A DNA stretch of 34,919 nucleotides from an uncultured Alistipes sp. (GCA_944322375.1 CALUOX010000020.1:1-34919); one strand, 5' to 3'; numbered from the stretch's first letter, positions 24,150 to 32,065 are shown. Notes: generated from the sequence alone by a model not told the origin. Translations and numbers: made by a program.

Positions 24150-26102
24150 ATGAAAAGATTCTTCAAGAGCCATGTCGCTCTGCTCGTATGGCGGCTGGCA
24201 CTGCTCTATGCGGTGCTGGCGGTGTGCCGTCTGCTCTTCTGGCGCTACAATTACGCGACGATCGGAGCTCTCTCGACGCAAGAACTGCCGGCCCTGATTG
24301 CCGGAGCATGGAAATTCGATACCGTTTCGATCCTCTACGCCAATGCCGTCCTCGTCCTGCTGTCGCTCATACCGCTGCACCTGCGCGAACGCCGCTGGTG
24401 GCAGCGAATACTCTATTTCTACTATGTAATCGTCAACGCGCTGCTGGTCGTGGCAGTCAATCTGGCCGATGCCGTCTATTTCCGCTACACGCAGAAGCGA
24501 TTCACTGCCGAAGAGATCTTCTTTGCCGAGAACGACAACTCGCTGCAACTCGTCGGGAAATTCCTCGGCGAGAACATTCCGCTGCTGCTGGCCGGCATTG
24601 TGCTGATCGCCCTGCTGGCATGGGCCGGAGGCCGCAAAGCACGCCCCGAACCGCTCTGCCGCACGGCAATCGGATATTACGGCGGCGGGCTGACGCTGCT
24701 GGTACTTGCTGCTCTTCTCTCCGTTGCAGGCATGCGCGGCGGCATGACCCGCATGACCCGCCCCATCACCCTCTCGAACGCCACACTCTACGCCTCGGAC
24801 AACGACCGCGCCAATCTGATTCTGTCGAATCCCTTCTGCATTCTGCGGACCATCGGTCAGGGCAAAGGCGTGACGTATCAGCATTATTATACGCCCGAAG
24901 AGCTCGAAAGCATCTACTCGCCCGTCCATCGGCCCGACTCCATCGGCAAGGCTCCGTTAGCCGGTTACAACATCGTCCTCTTCGTCATGGAGAGCATGTC
25001 GGCCGAGCACTCCGCGCACCTCTCGCCCGATCTCTACGCCAACCTGCCGGACAAAGGATTTACGCCGTTTCTGGATTCGCTCATGCAGCAGGGATACTGC
25101 TTTACCCGCATGTATGCCAACGGTTCACGGTCGATTCAGGCTCTGCCCGCCGTACTGGGGTCGATTCCTTCGTTCAAGACCCCCTTCGTACTGATGCCGC
25201 AGGCGCTGGCTCCGACCCGCCAGCTGCCCCGCATCCTGCGCGACAAAGGATATGAAACGGCTTTCTTCTGCGGATCGTCGGCCGGATCGATGGGATTCGG
25301 CGCCTATGCCCGGTCGGCCGGCATCGAACGTCTGTACAGCCGTGAAGAGTACGAAGAAAAACATGGTACGGGAGATTTCGACGGCTATTGGGGCATCTGG
25401 GATGAACCCTTCCTGCAGTTTCTGGGCGAAGAGTTGAGCGGGGGGGGGTTGCAAGAGCCCTTTTTCGCATCGCTCTTCACGCTTTCGTCGCACCACCCCT
25501 TCGTCGTACCCGACGCCTGGCGCGACCGCCTGCCCGACGGACTTACCCGCAACCACAAATGCGTAGCCTATACCGACAACGCTTTCCGCGCATTTTTCAA
25601 CCGTTTCCGGAATGAAGAGTGGTTCCGACGCACGGTTTTTGTATTCGTTGCCGATCATGTATCGAGTGAGAAATTCGCCGACGTCACACGAACATTTCCA
25701 GGCAACCACCACATCATCGGATTTCTCTATACACCCGACGGATCATTACGCGGAGAGTACCGTGAAGCGGTCTCGCAGATCGACCTCATGCCGACACTGC
25801 TCGGGCTCACGGGTTGCGACGAAGAACCCTACTTTGCCTTCGGCCGCGACCTCTTCCGGGAACCGGCACCCGATGGCGGCAGTTTCGCGCTATGCTACGA
25901 CAACGAATTCGAGGCGGTTACCGACAATCGGATTCTCTTCTTCGACGAACGGCGCGTCACGGGACTCTACGACCTCAACGACATCCAACGGAGCCGGCCA
26001 CTCGCACCAACCGTCGAGACCGAAGCATTGGAACGTCAGACACGAGCCTTCATCCAACAGTATTACACGCATATTGAACACAAAAAATTTACTGTCGAAT
26101 AA
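24150..26102 (+). CDS. LTA synthase family sulfatase-fold membrane enzyme
   Basis: The 650-residue protein has about five N-terminal membrane spans (within residues 10-195) and then an extracytoplasmic sulfatase/alkaline-phosphatase-type domain from about residue 270. Metal- and substrate-site landmarks are VLFVMESMSAEH (Glu281), YANGSRSIQALPAVL, VADHVSSEKF (Asp502, His503) and PGNHHIIGF. In relatives the nucleophile is a Thr in an NGTR-type segment; here that place reads NGSR (Ser326), so the nucleophile may be Ser. Family members transfer glycerophosphate or phosphoethanolamine from phospholipids to envelope glycans or lipids. The CDS contains a run of nine G (25440-25448) encoding three Gly. 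The start MKRFFKSHV is chosen because upstream residues are not protein-like. The next gene begins 7 bases after the stop. Confidence 0.88.
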   Translation: MKRFFKSHVALLVWRLALLYAVLAVCRLLFWRYNYATIGALSTQELPALIAGAWKFDTVSILYANAVLVLLSLIPLHLRERRWWQRILYFYYVIVNALLVVAVNLADAVYFRYTQKRFTAEEIFFAENDNSLQLVGKFLGENIPLLLAGIVLIALLAWAGGRKARPEPLCRTAIGYYGGGLTLLVLAALLSVAGMRGGMTRMTRPITLSNATLYASDNDRANLILSNPFCILRTIGQGKGVTYQHYYTPEELESIYSPVHRPDSIGKAPLAGYNIVLFVMESMSAEHSAHLSPDLYANLPDKGFTPFLDSLMQQGYCFTRMYANGSRSIQALPAVLGSIPSFKTPFVLMPQALAPTRQLPRILRDKGYETAFFCGSSAGSMGFGAYARSAGIERLYSREEYEEKHGTGDFDGYWGIWDEPFLQFLGEELSGGGLQEPFFASLFTLSSHHPFVVPDAWRDRLPDGLTRNHKCVAYTDNAFRAFFNRFRNEEWFRRTVFVFVADHVSSEKFADVTRTFPGNHHIIGFLYTPDGSLRGEYREAVSQIDLMPTLLGLTGCDEEPYFAFGRDLFREPAPDGGSFALCYDNEFEAVTDNRILFFDERRVTGLYDLNDIQRSRPLAPTVETEALERQTRAFIQQYYTHIEHKKFTVE

Positions 26103-26109
26103 CCTTTTT

Positions 26110-27477
26110 ATGGAATTTCATCCCGTGCGGCTCGAAGACAAGGCCGCCATCGAAAAATACACCCGTCCGTCGGGCATCTGCAACTGTGATCTGGCCTTTG
26201 CCAACATGTATTGCTGGGAGGGAACCTACCGCAGCGCCTGGTGCATCGAGGATGGATTTCTGCTCATCCGTTTCTATATCGACGGAAGTCACCACATCGG
26301 GTACATGCAGCCGCTCGGAGCGGGCGATTTCACCCACCTCATCCCGCGGCTCGAGGCCGATGCCCGGCAGTTCGGGCAACCGCTGCGGCTTTCGGGACTG
26401 ACACGTGAAGGGGCCGAAGCGGTGCGGCGCGCCCATCCGGAGTTCGGCATCTGGCGCAACCGCGACTATGAGGACTATGTCTATAACGCCGTTGACCTGC
26501 GAACCCTCGCCGGACGCAAATACCAGCCCAAGCGGAACCATATCAACCGTTTCGAGGCGATGTACGAATACCGGTACGAGCCATTGACTCCGGCGCTGAT
26601 ACCCGAATGCATGCGGCTCGAACGCGAGTGGCGGTCCCAGCACGAAGGACACCGCACGGAACTGACGGCCGAACAACGCGCCATGCAGCGGGCCTTCGAC
26701 CATTTCGAGGAGCTGGAGCTGCAAGGCGGGGCGCTGTATGTCGGAGAGACGCTTGTAGCGTTCACCTTCGGCTCGGCCATCAACGACCACGCCTTCTGCG
26801 TGCACGTCGAAAAGGCCGACACGCATTACGACGGAGCCTTCACGATGATCAACCAGCTCTTCGTACAGCACCTGCCCGAGACCTACACGCTCATCGACCG
26901 CGAGGAGGATCTCGGACTCGACGGTCTGCGCCAGTCGAAACTCTCCTACCATCCGGCCTTTCTCCAGCCGAAACTCACGGCCCAGCGACTCAACGAGGAA
27001 CAGTTGCAGATCCGAGCCCTGTGGCGGGAGTGCTTCGACGACACCGACGACGACATCGAACAGTTCCTGCTGACCCGTTATGATCCGGCACGCCTCCTGG
27101 CCGTCCGGCACGAGGGGAAGATCGTCTCCATGCTGCATGTGATTCCCTTCGGCGATACGGCCTACATCTATGCCGTTGCCACCTCACCGGAATGCCGCAG
27201 GCAAGGGCTGGCGGGTGGATTGCTGCATCGGGCGCTCGACGCATGCCGCAACGAAGGGTTCCGCCGGGCAGCCCTTATTCCGGGCAGCGAATCGCTGCGC
27301 CGATGGTATGCCGGCTTCGGGTTCTCGGGCGACATACCCGTACGTTTCCACACGCGGGACGATTTCGATTTCGGAACGGGCGACACCTCGGCCGACCGCG
27401 CCATGATCCTGCCGCTCGGCAGCGAGCCCTTCACGGCCGAAACACTCGAGCTGAGCGACACGGTACAAGACGCATAA
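26110..27477 (+). CDS. DUF2156 (phosphatidylglycerol lysyltransferase-like) fused to GNAT acetyltransferase
   Basis: A 455-residue cytoplasmic protein with two acyl-transfer folds in tandem. Residues 1 to about 290 match the DUF2156 family, related to the catalytic part of MprF-type lysyltransferases (PSGICNCDLAFANMYCW, KRNHINRFEAMYEY, INQLFVQHLP and a late DREEDLGLDGLRQSKLSY). Residues about 300-435 are a GNAT acetyltransferase with the acetyl-CoA loop CRRQGLAGG (362-370). No membrane spans are present, unlike MprF. It follows the LTA-synthase-like gene by 7 bases, so the pair probably works together on an envelope lipid or glycan; the exact acceptor is unknown. A terminator follows. Confidence 0.85.
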   Translation: MEFHPVRLEDKAAIEKYTRPSGICNCDLAFANMYCWEGTYRSAWCIEDGFLLIRFYIDGSHHIGYMQPLGAGDFTHLIPRLEADARQFGQPLRLSGLTREGAEAVRRAHPEFGIWRNRDYEDYVYNAVDLRTLAGRKYQPKRNHINRFEAMYEYRYEPLTPALIPECMRLEREWRSQHEGHRTELTAEQRAMQRAFDHFEELELQGGALYVGETLVAFTFGSAINDHAFCVHVEKADTHYDGAFTMINQLFVQHLPETYTLIDREEDLGLDGLRQSKLSYHPAFLQPKLTAQRLNEEQLQIRALWRECFDDTDDDIEQFLLTRYDPARLLAVRHEGKIVSMLHVIPFGDTAYIYAVATSPECRRQGLAGGLLHRALDACRNEGFRRAALIPGSESLRRWYAGFGFSGDIPVRFHTRDDFDFGTGDTSADRAMILPLGSEPFTAETLELSDTVQDA

Positions 27478-27488
27478 ACCGTCCGAAC

Positions 27489-27519
27489 CCGCAACGGAGA
27501 AACAGCCGTTGCGGATTTT
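27489..27519 (+). terminator. Rho-independent terminator after DUF2156-GNAT gene
   Basis: CCGCAACGG (27489-27497) and CCGTTGCGG (27506-27514) form a perfect 9-bp stem with an 8-base loop, followed by ATTTT. It begins 12 bases after the stop codon. Confidence 0.75.
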
Positions 27520-27543
27520 CCGCGAACCCTCCGATTGAAACCC

Positions 27544-27579
27544 GCCCCGTCCCCCGGCAGACGAGAAGACGGGAGGGGC
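27544..27579 (-). terminator. Possible terminator of the minus-strand GNAT gene
   Basis: A G+C-rich inverted repeat (GCCCC-TCCC against GGGAGGGGC with a bulge) lies about 10 bases after the GNAT stop codon on the minus strand. It lacks a T run. Confidence 0.4.
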
Positions 27580-27587
27580 ATACGCCG

Positions 27588-28019
27588 TCAAAATTCGTAG
27601 CGGAAGACGTCGGTGTCATAACGGACGAAGCCGACCCGTTCATAGAGACGGTGAGCGGCTTGCCGTGCGGCATTCGAGGTCAGCAGAACCTTTACGGCAC
27701 CTTCGCGGCGTGCGAGCGTCAACGCTTCCCGCACCAGCCGCTCTCCGACACCGGCGCCGCGTGCGGCAGCATCCACCACGACATCTTCGATCCAGGCCTT
27801 GCGGCCCGACGGCACGTCGTAAAGTGCCACGCTCAACATCCCGACAATCCGGCCGTCGGCAGTTTCCGCGAGCAGCAGATGTGCATCGGGGGTCGCAACG
27901 ATCCGGCCCAATCGCTCTTCGTCGAAGGGCGGCAATGTCGCGGCAAGCTGTCGCAGCAGCCGATCCACACCCGTCACCACACGCCGGGATTTTTCCGTTG
28001 TTTCGTATATCCGTATCAT
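27588..28019 (-). CDS. GNAT family N-acetyltransferase
   Basis: The 143-residue protein is a single GNAT domain. The core strand DAHLLLAETADGRIVGMLS leads to IEDVVVDAAARGAGVGERL, whose RGAGVG is the acetyl-CoA pyrophosphate loop. The late ARQAAHRLYERVGF is the usual C-terminal signature. It transfers acetyl from acetyl-CoA to an amine of unknown identity. The start MIRIYETTEK is preferred over an ATG eight codons upstream, because that one lies inside a probable promoter box. It is convergent with the DUF2156-GNAT gene and divergent from the antiporter. Confidence 0.88.
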   Translation of the reverse strand: MIRIYETTEKSRRVVTGVDRLLRQLAATLPPFDEERLGRIVATPDAHLLLAETADGRIVGMLSVALYDVPSGRKAWIEDVVVDAAARGAGVGERLVREALTLARREGAVKVLLTSNAARQAAHRLYERVGFVRYDTDVFRYEF

Positions 28020-28040
28020 CTCTTTTCGATTTCGGGAGTT

Positions 28041-28047
28041 CAAGGTA
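28041..28047 (-). promoter_or_regulatory. Weak promoter box of the GNAT gene
   Basis: The minus strand reads TTTTTCGTACCTTG. TACCTTG is close to the repeat-type box TACTTTG and one base from the -7 consensus. It lies 22 bases before the chosen start codon, the same distance as in the GH2-like gene. Confidence 0.4.
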
Positions 28048-28197
28048 CGAAAAACGGAGGAATGTCATAGCCTCCCCCGTAAAGTTTATTCCGACAGAGG
28101 CTCCGGAGCAACCCGTTGACAGGTCGGCAACGGGATCGGTTCTACCGGCGTGGATGGTTCACAGATCCGATGTTTGACAATCCGAAGAGCATCCGTC

Positions 28198-28499
28198 CCC
28201 GTTGATTCGGTCCGGCATCCAACCTTTGACTCCACTCGGACGCTCCGTTCCGACAGATTCAAATCGCCCTCCGGTGCTGTCCCGACTTTTGAAACATTTG
28301 GCTTCATCCCGAATATTCCATCCCCGTGGATTCGGTCCGGCATCCGACCTTGGCCGTTCCCAAGACGCTCCGTTCCGACAGATTCCAGCCGTCCTCCGGT
28401 GCTGTCCCGACTTTATGTATCTTTGGCAGCACCTTGCACGCTCCGTCCCGTCAGAATCAAACTGACGCTTGCTTCTGCGCCCGACTTTTCGTATCTTTG
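28198..28499 (+). repeat. Repeat array 3: diverged promoter-like units with a larger duplication
   Basis: The last two boxes are at 28418 (TATCTTTG, followed by GG) and 28492 (TATCTTTG), 74 bases apart. Further left lies a 105-125-base direct duplication: 28198-28321 and 28322-28426 share GATTCGGTCCGGCATCC, GACGCTCCGTTCCGACAGATTC and CTCCGGTGCTGTCCCGACTT. The terminal unit has GCTTCTGCGCCCGACTTTTCG exactly as in arrays 1 and 2, so it is the same family, but inner units are more decayed. Confidence 0.8.
28468..28499 (+). promoter_or_regulatory. Promoter at the end of array 3 (antiporter)
   Basis: CTTG at 28468-28471, exactly 20 bases of spacer and TATCTTTG at 28492-28499. The box ends 26 bases before the start codon. 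Confidence 0.75.
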
Positions 28500-28525
28500 C
28501 CCAAAATCGAACAGTTAAGACTGAC

Positions 28526-29479
28526 ATGGAATTTCTTTGGCTTCTCGTCGGACTGGTATTGATCCTTGCCGGCGCCAACTACCTCACCGACGGATCGGTC
28601 GCCCTTGCCGCACGCTTCCACGTCCCGGGGTTTCTCATCGGACTGACCATCGTGGCCGTCGGAACCTCAACTCCCGAACTCGTCGTCAGCTTCCTCTCGG
28701 CTCTCGAAGGACAGGGCGACATGGCCGTCGGCAATGTCGTGGGCTCGAACCTCTTCAACGCCTTCTTCATTCTGGGTATCTGCGCCCTCATACGTCCCCT
28801 GCCGCTGACGGCAGGCAACATCCGTCGCGACCTGCCCATAGGCGTGGCCGCCTCGCTGATCCTCTGCATCACCCTCGCCGACGGAATCTTCGGCGCCACG
28901 CCACGCATCGGTCGAATCGAAGGAATCATCATGCTGGCGCTCTATGTCCTGACCGTCTGGCTCTCCGCGCGTGCCGTGCGGCGTGAAGGGGCCGATTCGC
29001 AGGAGGACTCCCAGACCGCACCCCGAACAACCAACGGATGGATCATGGCGCTCATGATCGTCGGCGGACTCGCGGCACTGATCGCCGGCGGCGAGATGTT
29101 CCTCCAGAACGCCGTGACGATCGCCCGCAAACTCGGCATCAGCGAGTCCGTCATCGCCATCACGCTTGTTGCCGGCGGCACCTCTCTGCCCGAACTCGCC
29201 TCATCGGTCGTCTCCGTCTGCAAGGGACGGACCGACATCGCTCTGGGAAACGTCGTAGGATCGAACATTGCCAACATTCTGCTGATCCTCGGTCTCAGCG
29301 CCACGGCCATGCCGCTCACTCCGGGCGGAATCGACGCCGTTACCCTGGGAGCCGTCGTCCTCAGCTCGCTGCTGCTCTTCGTCACGGCCTTCACCTTCCG
29401 CCGGCGGCTTCTCGACCGTTGGGAAGGGGCCATCTTCCTGCTCATCTACGGCGGCTACCTTGCCTGGCTACTCCGATAA
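28526..29479 (+). CDS. Calcium/sodium antiporter
   Basis: A 317-residue inner-membrane protein of the Na/Ca exchanger superfamily (YrbG-like). It consists of two homologous halves of about five spans each. The ion-binding alpha repeats are clear: VGTSTPELVVSF with GNVVGSNLFNA in the first half and GGTSLPELASSV with GNVVGSNIANI in the second, with the Glu of PEL and the GSN motif in both. The halves are joined by a charged loop (RREGADSQEDSQ). It has its own promoter at the end of array 3, and uvrC begins 24 bases after its stop, so uvrC may be read from the same transcript. Confidence 0.93.
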   Translation: MEFLWLLVGLVLILAGANYLTDGSVALAARFHVPGFLIGLTIVAVGTSTPELVVSFLSALEGQGDMAVGNVVGSNLFNAFFILGICALIRPLPLTAGNIRRDLPIGVAASLILCITLADGIFGATPRIGRIEGIIMLALYVLTVWLSARAVRREGADSQEDSQTAPRTTNGWIMALMIVGGLAALIAGGEMFLQNAVTIARKLGISESVIAITLVAGGTSLPELASSVVSVCKGRTDIALGNVVGSNIANILLILGLSATAMPLTPGGIDAVTLGAVVLSSLLLFVTAFTFRRRLLDRWEGAIFLLIYGGYLAWLLR

Positions 29480-29503
29480 CGTCCGATCTGAAAGCACACC
29501 GCC

Positions 29504-31330
29504 ATGGAACAAACCGATCGTCTGCCGCTCAAGGAACAGGTGGCTCTGCTGCCGCTCAAGCCCGGCGTCTATCAATTCCTCGACCGTACGGGGACGATCA
29601 TCTATGTCGGCAAGGCCAAGAGCCTCCGCAAACGCGTCTCCTCGTATTTCATACAGAACAAGGACCATGCACCCAAGGTGCGCGTCATGGTGCGGCAGAT
29701 CGTCGAGATCCGACACATCGTCGTTGACAGCGAAGCCGACGCCCTGCTGCTGGAAAATTCGCTCATCAAAGAGCTCCAACCCCGCTACAACATCCTCCTC
29801 AAGGATGACAAGACCTATCCCTGGATCGTCGTGCGCCGCGAAAATTTTCCGCGCATACAATCCACGCGGCAGCTGCAGCGCGACGGCTCGCTCTACTTCG
29901 GGCCCTACTCGTCGGTCGCGATGCAGCACAGCATTCTGGAGTTCATCCGCGAGGTGATACCGCTGCGCAGCTGCTCGCTCAACCTCGCGCCCGAAGCCAT
30001 CGCCCGCGGGCGGTACAGCGTCTGTCTGCAATACCACCTGGGCAACTGCAAGGGACCCTGCATCGGAGCACAAAGCGCCGAGGAGTACCAACAGCTGCTC
30101 GACATGGCCATTGCCGTCCTCAAGGGCGATCTGCGACCCGTGCGCACCTACCTCGAGGGCGAAATGCAGCGTGCCGCCGAAGCGTTGCAGTTCGAGGCGG
30201 CGCAACGCTTCAAATCGCGGCTCGAAGCGCTGGAGAACTACTCGGCGCGATCGGTCATCGTCAGCGCCCGCATCGTCGATGTCGATGTCTTCTCGCTCAT
30301 CGAGGAGGAGGATGCCTCGGCGGCCTTCTGTAATTTTCTGCGCATCCGCAACGGTTCGATCACGGCCGTTTCGACCATCCGGCTCACGCCGGGCATCGAC
30401 ACCGACCGCGCACAGATGCTGTCGCTGGCGATCCAGCACTTTGCCGAAACATTCGCCGGCGGAAAGCTCGCCCGCGAGGTAATCGTACCCTTTATGCCGG
30501 CGGCCGCACAACTCTTCGACGGCGTAACCTTTACCATACCCAAACGGGGCGAGAAGGCCGATCTGCTGGCCTTCTCGGAGCGCAGCGCCCGCATCTACCG
30601 GGCCGAACAGCTCAAAAACCTCGAGATCAAGAATCCCGAACGCCATACCGAACGGCTGATGGCAGCGATGCAGAAAGAGCTGCGGCTGCCACGTCCGCCG
30701 CGCCACATCGAGTGTTTCGACAATTCCAACCTGCAAGGGACCAATCCGGTTGCTTCGTGCGTCGTCTTCCGCGACGGCCGGCCGTCACGCAAGGAGTACC
30801 GTCACTTCAACATCAAGACGGTCGTCGGGGCCGACGACTTCGCCTCGATGCGCGAGATCGTCTTCCGGCGCTACACGCGCCTCATGGCCGAAGGCGCCGA
30901 GTTGCCCGACCTGGTGATCGTCGATGGCGGAAAGGGACAGTTGTCGAACGCCTACGCAGTCCTGTGCGAGCTGGGGATCGAGAAGCAGGTTCCGATCGTC
31001 GGACTTGCCAAACGGCTCGAAGAGATCTATTATCCGGGGGATTCGATGCCCTACTACCTGAGTCGCACGGGTGAACCGCTCAAGGTCGTCTGCCACATCC
31101 GTGATGAAGCACACCGCTTCGGCATCACCTTCCACCGGCAGAAACGAAGCAAGAACTTTCTGAAGAGCGAGTTGGAAGGGATCACAGGGATCGGCCCGCG
31201 AACCATCGAGACACTGCTGTCACATTTCCGGACCGTTGCCCGCATCCGCGAGGCCTCGGACGAAGAGTTGACCCGATTGATCGGAGCCGCCAAAACGCAC
31301 CGTCTGCGCGAACACTTTGCTCAGATGTGA
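29504..31330 (+). CDS. uvrC: Excinuclease ABC subunit C
   Basis: This 608-residue protein is full length for UvrC, which makes both incisions in nucleotide excision repair with UvrAB. The N-terminal GIY-YIG nuclease is seen in GVYQFLDRTGTIIYVGKAKS (from residue 21). A Cys cluster (RSCSLNL, YSVCLQYH, NCKGPC) fits the known iron-sulfur site. A UVR helix (AAEALQFEAAQRFKSRLEAL) binds UvrB. The C-terminal RNase H-like nuclease shows IECFDNSNLQGTNPVAS and LPDLVIVDGGKGQ, and the helix-hairpin-helix ends the protein (LEGITGIGPRTIETLLSHF). Confidence 0.97.
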   Translation: MEQTDRLPLKEQVALLPLKPGVYQFLDRTGTIIYVGKAKSLRKRVSSYFIQNKDHAPKVRVMVRQIVEIRHIVVDSEADALLLENSLIKELQPRYNILLKDDKTYPWIVVRRENFPRIQSTRQLQRDGSLYFGPYSSVAMQHSILEFIREVIPLRSCSLNLAPEAIARGRYSVCLQYHLGNCKGPCIGAQSAEEYQQLLDMAIAVLKGDLRPVRTYLEGEMQRAAEALQFEAAQRFKSRLEALENYSARSVIVSARIVDVDVFSLIEEEDASAAFCNFLRIRNGSITAVSTIRLTPGIDTDRAQMLSLAIQHFAETFAGGKLAREVIVPFMPAAAQLFDGVTFTIPKRGEKADLLAFSERSARIYRAEQLKNLEIKNPERHTERLMAAMQKELRLPRPPRHIECFDNSNLQGTNPVASCVVFRDGRPSRKEYRHFNIKTVVGADDFASMREIVFRRYTRLMAEGAELPDLVIVDGGKGQLSNAYAVLCELGIEKQVPIVGLAKRLEEIYYPGDSMPYYLSRTGEPLKVVCHIRDEAHRFGITFHRQKRSKNFLKSELEGITGIGPRTIETLLSHFRTVARIREASDEELTRLIGAAKTHRLREHFAQM

Positions 31331-31846
31331 TTGCCGTCTCCGGCCGTCACCGCACTTGGAGAGATCTTCAAACGCAAGTCGTACCGGACAGGAACCATTC
31401 CGGACGGAACGGACCTGTTCGCAACGTATCCGGCATCGCCACGATACGCAATCGGAAACTCGGGCTGGAATGATACATTCCCAAGAGAAGTCTGAATTCA
31501 AACACATCTTTTATTACGGGCTTTTCACAGGCCCGAACAGAGGGGCGGAGCGCCTCGATCGCCCGCTCAAGGCCAGTCCGGGAATCGAGTTCCATCCGGG
31601 AATGGAGCGACCGGAAACGGGCTGCGGCAAGAGTATGGAAACGCCCGAGATGGCTTGCAAAGAACCAGTTGAATCGGGGTGAAAAGACCACGGACGGAGA
31701 AGGCTTCAACAAAATACAGCGAGAATCTTCCGACGGGCCGAACGGTTGAAAATACCTTGAGGCAATGAATTTTCTTTCTGGAGAGTTTGCAATTTGCGAA
31801 TTAATCCGTACATTTGTGCTCCCGATCCCACGAAGGAATCCAGGAG
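31331..31846. other. Long spacer between uvrC and tRNA-Leu
   Basis: I see no supportable gene in these 516 bases. Open frames on both strands (about 121 and 171 codons) overlap each other, lack family features and extend into uvrC or over the tRNA. A small hairpin CGGGC/GCCCG lies at 31517-31535. The last 60 bases hold the tRNA promoter. A small RNA cannot be excluded. Confidence 0.5.
31786..31816 (+). promoter_or_regulatory. Promoter of tRNA-Leu
   Basis: TTTG at 31786-31789, a 19-base spacer and TACATTTG at 31809-31816 match the Bacteroidota promoter consensus fully. The box ends 30 bases before the tRNA. Confidence 0.8.
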
Positions 31847-31933
31847 GCCCAGATGGCGGAATCGGTAGACGCGTTGGTCTCAAACACCAATGATAGCAAT
31901 ATCGTGCCGGTTCGACCCCGGCTCTGGGTACCA
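31847..31933 (+). tRNA. tRNA-Leu (anticodon CAA)
   Basis: The 87-base sequence folds as a class II tRNA. The acceptor GCCCAGA pairs with TCTGGGT (one G-T pair); discriminator A and the CCA end are encoded (31931-31933). The anticodon stem TTGGT/ACCAA holds the loop CTCAAAC with anticodon CAA, which reads the Leu codon UUG. The long variable arm GATA-GCAA-TATC is typical for Leu, and the T arm is GCCGG-TTCGACC-CCGGC. The AT-rich segment beginning just downstream suggests that this tRNA end serves as an integration point. Confidence 0.95.
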
Positions 31934-31935
31934 GT

Positions 31936-31980
31936 AAAATCGCTTAATCTGTTGATATATACGGATTAAGCGATTTTTAT
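31936..31980 (+). terminator. Terminator of tRNA-Leu
   Basis: AAAATCGCTTAATC (31936-31949) and GATTAAGCGATTTT (31964-31977) form a perfect 14-bp stem with a 14-base loop, followed by TATTTT. It starts three bases after the encoded CCA. Confidence 0.88.
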
Positions 31981-32065
31981 TTTCTGGATTTTCCCCACAT
32001 TTTCCCCACACGTGCTGTGAATGATGTTTGACTTGGCTGTTAGCAGGGTGATTTTTGTCGGAAAA
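31960..32065 (-). pseudogene. Possible integrase C-terminal remnant
   Basis: On the minus strand a short frame, open only from about 32065, encodes a basic tail that includes STCGENVGKIQKIKIA and stops inside the tRNA terminator stem. The underlying DNA is a direct repeat TTTTCCCCACA at 31990-32011. From memory, CGENVGK-like tails occur at the C terminus of tyrosine integrases of Bacteroidota elements that insert at tRNA genes. No catalytic part is present, so at most a scar of such a gene remains. This is a tentative reading. Confidence 0.25.

Larger units (their letters stand above)
28044..28525. other. Divergent intergenic region with repeat array 3
   Basis: The left 150 bases (28050-28197) show no clear structure beyond an inverted CCCGTTGAC / GTCGGCAACGGG pair at about 28112-28133. 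The right part is the repeat array and ends in the antiporter promoter. Short open frames crossing it are repeat translations. Confidence 0.55.

Noticed and set aside
31317-31883. Open frames on both strands between uvrC and the tRNA
   Set aside because: They overlap each other, extend over uvrC or the tRNA, and have no recognisable protein features.
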